From: Oscheius tipulae
Lineage: Eukaryota > Nematoda > Chromadorea > Rhabditida > Rhabditidae
Length of the DNA: 64,000 bases
Direction: 5' to 3'
Assembly: GCA_037178975.1 (NCBI GenBank)
Contig: JASJZH010000006.1
Location: 4,464,001 to 4,528,000 of the forward strand
A model generated the notes under the pieces. That model did not search any database, was not told where the DNA came from, and worked only from the letters and a program-made list of their open reading frames with translations. This document shows positions 61,901-64,000 of the stretch, piece by piece (within the stretch, counting starts at the first letter, position 1; each line of letters begins with the position of its first letter). The position numbers and the translations under genes are program-made.

Positions 61901-62078
61901 TGTCGGACAGCAGCCTCCAGAAGATAACGGATAGAAATAGGAAGACTGTCTACATATATATTGTAAAACAAACTTAAATAGACCAACCGTAACGAGAGTC
62001 TTTCAATCCTTTGAGGTCGTAGTACTTGTAGTTGTTGCCATTGATGGGTAGATCCTTGAGAAGCGATTGATAGGCCAT
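58974..62078 (-). CDS. aco-1: Cytosolic aconitase / IRP1-type aconitate hydratase
   Basis: ATG at 62078 ([20 protein letters not shown]) lies 3 nt after a TTTTCAG acceptor. Exons run leftward to TAA at 58974-58976 ([14 protein letters not shown]). Full-length, near 890 residues as in the family. Motifs: [24 protein letters not shown] region near the N-terminus; [20 protein letters not shown]; the cluster-ligand cysteine regions [19 protein letters not shown] and [37 protein letters not shown]; and in the swivel domain [20 protein letters not shown] and [20 protein letters not shown] with the substrate-binding Arg/Ser. It converts citrate to isocitrate in the cytosol. I recall that the C. elegans protein is an aconitase without RNA-binding activity. 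It lies next to a receptor guanylate cyclase, as aco-1 does to gcy-9 in C. elegans (ZK455.1/.2). Confidence 0.96.
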
Positions 62079-63479
62079 TTCCTGAAAATTTATTAGACAA
62101 AATGTGAGAGGTTTTTACTGTAGCAAAAGAGTATTTTTAAAGATTCAAGCAATGGCAATGGGCGGCGCACCTTGCTAGCTGGGGCAGCGCCGGGTCAAAG
62201 AGTGCAGCCTCCCGACTACACGTGGCCAACTCCGATTATATCGGCGTGCCCTTGAACCAGCTCGCGAGACTTTGGCAGTGCACATTCAAAAGTTGTGGAA
62301 CAATGCAACTTTAGTAAATGAAAGCAAAAGTTTCGCTTTCGAATACTCGTGGAAAAATTTCGAGCAGTTCCAAGCTACAACTACTTTGTAAGGGAGATGC
62401 CATTTCGATCTTGTACGGGTCTCACAAGCGATGGCAACCAGTCACAACAAAAAGCGGCGCCTGTAATGTGCCACCATTTTCTAACAATGTTCTGGAATCG
62501 AGTGCGCCAGACAAACGCGTAGGTGAAATGCAATCTGAAAATAAAAGGGGAAAGATAGCGTTCCTGCAAAGAACGGGCGCGGATCACGCCACGTAACTAA
62601 AAACGCTTTCGCTTTTTCGGGATGACTTAAGGAAGAGGCGGGGACGTATTTAGTATCTACTACAGAGATCAAGTTAAACTGTTGCATATGTAGTTGTCAC
62701 ACTTCTCTTCATGAGACATTCAAAAACGCGCAATATTCTTCTAACTATTCTTTCTGGGAAATAAGTTTTTACCATCTTGTAACACGGGTCCGTTAAAATT
62801 TTCTTTCCATACAGTTTGGGCAATCTATTGCATTTCAAAGCATTTTCGTATGGAAAACAACATTTTTGGTACTCGCAGTGTTCTAGAATGCCTTCCTGCT
62901 TCACATCTGAGCCGCAGACCGCTATCATCTGATTCGACTTGGCTGTACTCTGTGGGAAGTAAACGTATAGAAAATTTGATGAGAAAGAATCGTCTAGCGG
63001 GGGTAATAAAAAGGTAAAGAAAACGATCAGAGACATTCTTACCTAAAGGAGCCAATTTGCTAACAGACTTCAGTACTTGGCTTTGTTCACATTCTAGGAT
63101 CCTCTCTCTCTTTTGCAATCAATTGCATTATTGGTTGAACCTTTACTACCTTATACCTAACGGATTACAGACCAGCCCATTTTTAGACCCTAAAAATTCC
63201 GTCCACGTCCGCTCTCTACACTCCGTCCTTCTCGTTTGAGCTTCTTTGAACCCACGTCCACATCTCCTAAAATCCTGTCAGACTTCTGCAAATATCATAA
63301 CCGGTCTGTAGTTTTGCGGCCACGTCCAGTGTCTCTCATCCACTTTTAAAATAAAGACACTCAAAAGCGAGAATTTAGCCTTGTTTTTTACTGTATGCAT
63401 GAAACGTTGAAGTATGTTTATTCACAAAATAATTAGTTAAAGAAACCTATTAACATAAAGTATATTAACCTTTATCGTT
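62079..63479. other. Intergenic region between gcy-9 and aco-1
   Basis: 1.4 kb. The part next to aco-1 is its upstream region (GC-rich patch near 62160-62215). Contains one candidate small Cys-rich secreted protein on the minus strand (62674-63036). Nothing else called. Confidence 0.45.
62674..63036 (-). CDS. Possible small secreted cysteine-rich protein
   Basis: A single 120-residue frame. It begins MSLIVFFTFLLPPLDDSFSS, a plausible signal peptide, and continues into a basic, Cys-rich region with seven cysteines (VCGSD, EHCEY, KCCFP, KCNRL, DPCYK, FECLM). It ends TTTYATV*. An alternative reading is that GTAAGA overlapping the ATG is a donor and CTTCCCACAG inside the frame an acceptor, which would make the signal-peptide-like part intronic. 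No family recognised; no homologue known to me. Confidence 0.3.
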   Translation of the reverse strand: MSLIVFFTFLLPPLDDSFSSNFLYVYFPQSTAKSNQMIAVCGSDVKQEGILEHCEYQKCCFPYENALKCNRLPKLYGKKILTDPCYKMVKTYFPERIVRRILRVFECLMKRSVTTTYATV

Positions 63480-64000
63480 TTACCGCTTTTGTTTTCCTTC
63501 CAAAAAGAAAGTCATACATTCTCCTTTGCCCTAAAATATGTTTGTAATCCAACAACATGGATGCTTTCTACCTTGACTTCTATTTTCCCTCTTTCTGTAC
63601 AAACGAATTCTTGGAAGAAGCAATGTAAAAGATTATACGCTTGCTCGGAAATCTGGAAATATTGTTGTAGCCGCTTCGAAAACGGGAAAACCTGAATTTT
63701 GTTGGCAACTCCGGTACTTTCCATTCTTGAAGCTGTATTTACAGTGTCTCCGAAAAGACAATATCTTGGAGCAGCTAGGCCTACTACTCCAGCTGCCACA
63801 CTTCCAGTATGGAAGCCTATCCTAACCATCATCAATTCTTCCGGCCTGTGAGCCAGCTTGAAGTTTGAGACAAACTGAAAAGACATCAGTTTTGCTATCT
63901 ACTTACCGCTCGCATTTTCAAAGCAATATCGGCTATGTTCTGTACATGATTGTTTCCATTCTCTTGTGGAACGCCGGAGACAATCATATAGGCATCACCG
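63480..64000 (-). CDS. gcy-9: Receptor-type guanylate cyclase, catalytic C-terminus (partial)
   Basis: Only the end of the gene is in the window; the N-terminal exons lie beyond 64000. Readable segments: [30 protein letters not shown], then the class III cyclase signature [40 protein letters not shown], and the closing block [20 protein letters not shown] ending EGKQKR* at 63480-63482. This is the cyclase domain that makes cGMP. Nematode receptor guanylate cyclases mostly act in sensory neurons. The choice of gcy-9 (the CO2-sensing cyclase of BAG neurons) rests on the adjacent aco-1, as I recall them side by side in C. elegans; the receptor part is not visible, so soluble or other gcy genes are not excluded by sequence alone. 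Confidence 0.8.

Noticed and set aside
1..64000. CRISPR arrays, insertion sequences, transposons, viral genes, known microRNA hairpins
   Set aside because: Looked for by eye; no direct-repeat array, transposase, integrase or recognised microRNA seed was found. A computed hairpin and repeat scan would be needed to exclude small elements.

Overview
This window is nuclear DNA from a nematode, most likely a chromadorean/rhabditid worm related to but not identical with Caenorhabditis. The evidence is direct. Most introns are short (about 35-60 bp) with GTAAGT-like donors and TTTCAG acceptors. A cuticle collagen ends in RTAPGY*. There is a FLP neuropeptide precursor with KNEFIRFG units (the Ascaris AF1 peptide), and an F-box protein with a nematode-type associated domain. 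Many start codons lie 0-12 nt after a TTTCAG-like acceptor, as expected for spliced-leader trans-splicing. All gene models were spliced by eye, so internal exon borders are approximate; starts and stops are given where they could be read.

Layout. 1-4.9 kb (+): 3' part of an unrecognised coiled-coil gene. 6.3-17.1 kb (+): rabconnectin-3 alpha/DmX-like (rbc-1). 18.1-18.9 kb (+): flp-8. 21.6-25.1 kb (+): patched-related protein, probably daf-6. 26.6-32.5 kb (+): GPI-anchored Ig/FN3 protein, probably rig-3, with a 3.2-kb first intron. 33.0-40.5 kb (-): a run of four minus-strand genes in the order of transcription nac-1-like SLC13 transporter, class-2 lipase, an unrecognised gene, and a cuticle collagen. 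42.0 kb (+): tRNA-Pro(AGG). 43.3-44.8 kb (+): F-box gene. 45.6-46.6 kb (+): troponin I. 47.2-49.8 kb (-): PARN-type deadenylase. 50.6-53.0 kb (+): basic, low-complexity nuclear-type protein. 53.1-57.0 kb (+): a recognisable SUZ12-like Polycomb protein. 59.0-62.1 kb (-): cytosolic aconitase (aco-1). 63.5-64.0 kb (-): catalytic end of a receptor-type guanylate cyclase, probably gcy-9.

From memory of the C. elegans gene map, flp-8/daf-6/nac-1 are neighbours (F31F6.4/.5/.6), as are aco-1/gcy-9 (ZK455.1/.2). These, together with rbc-1 and rig-3, are X-linked there, so this segment is probably X-derived with partly conserved micro-order. Many genes are neuronal (rbc-1, flp-8, rig-3, gcy-9) or glial (daf-6).

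The most interesting part is 50.3-57.0 kb. A SUZ12 homologue is readable at both its N-terminal region and its VEFS box, whereas C. elegans has only the highly diverged MES-3. It lies about 100 bp downstream of an unrecognised K/R/S/T-rich gene in an operon-like arrangement, behind a GCGCC-rich upstream region containing an E2F-like site. A second operon-like run is nac-1/lipase/unknown on the minus strand.
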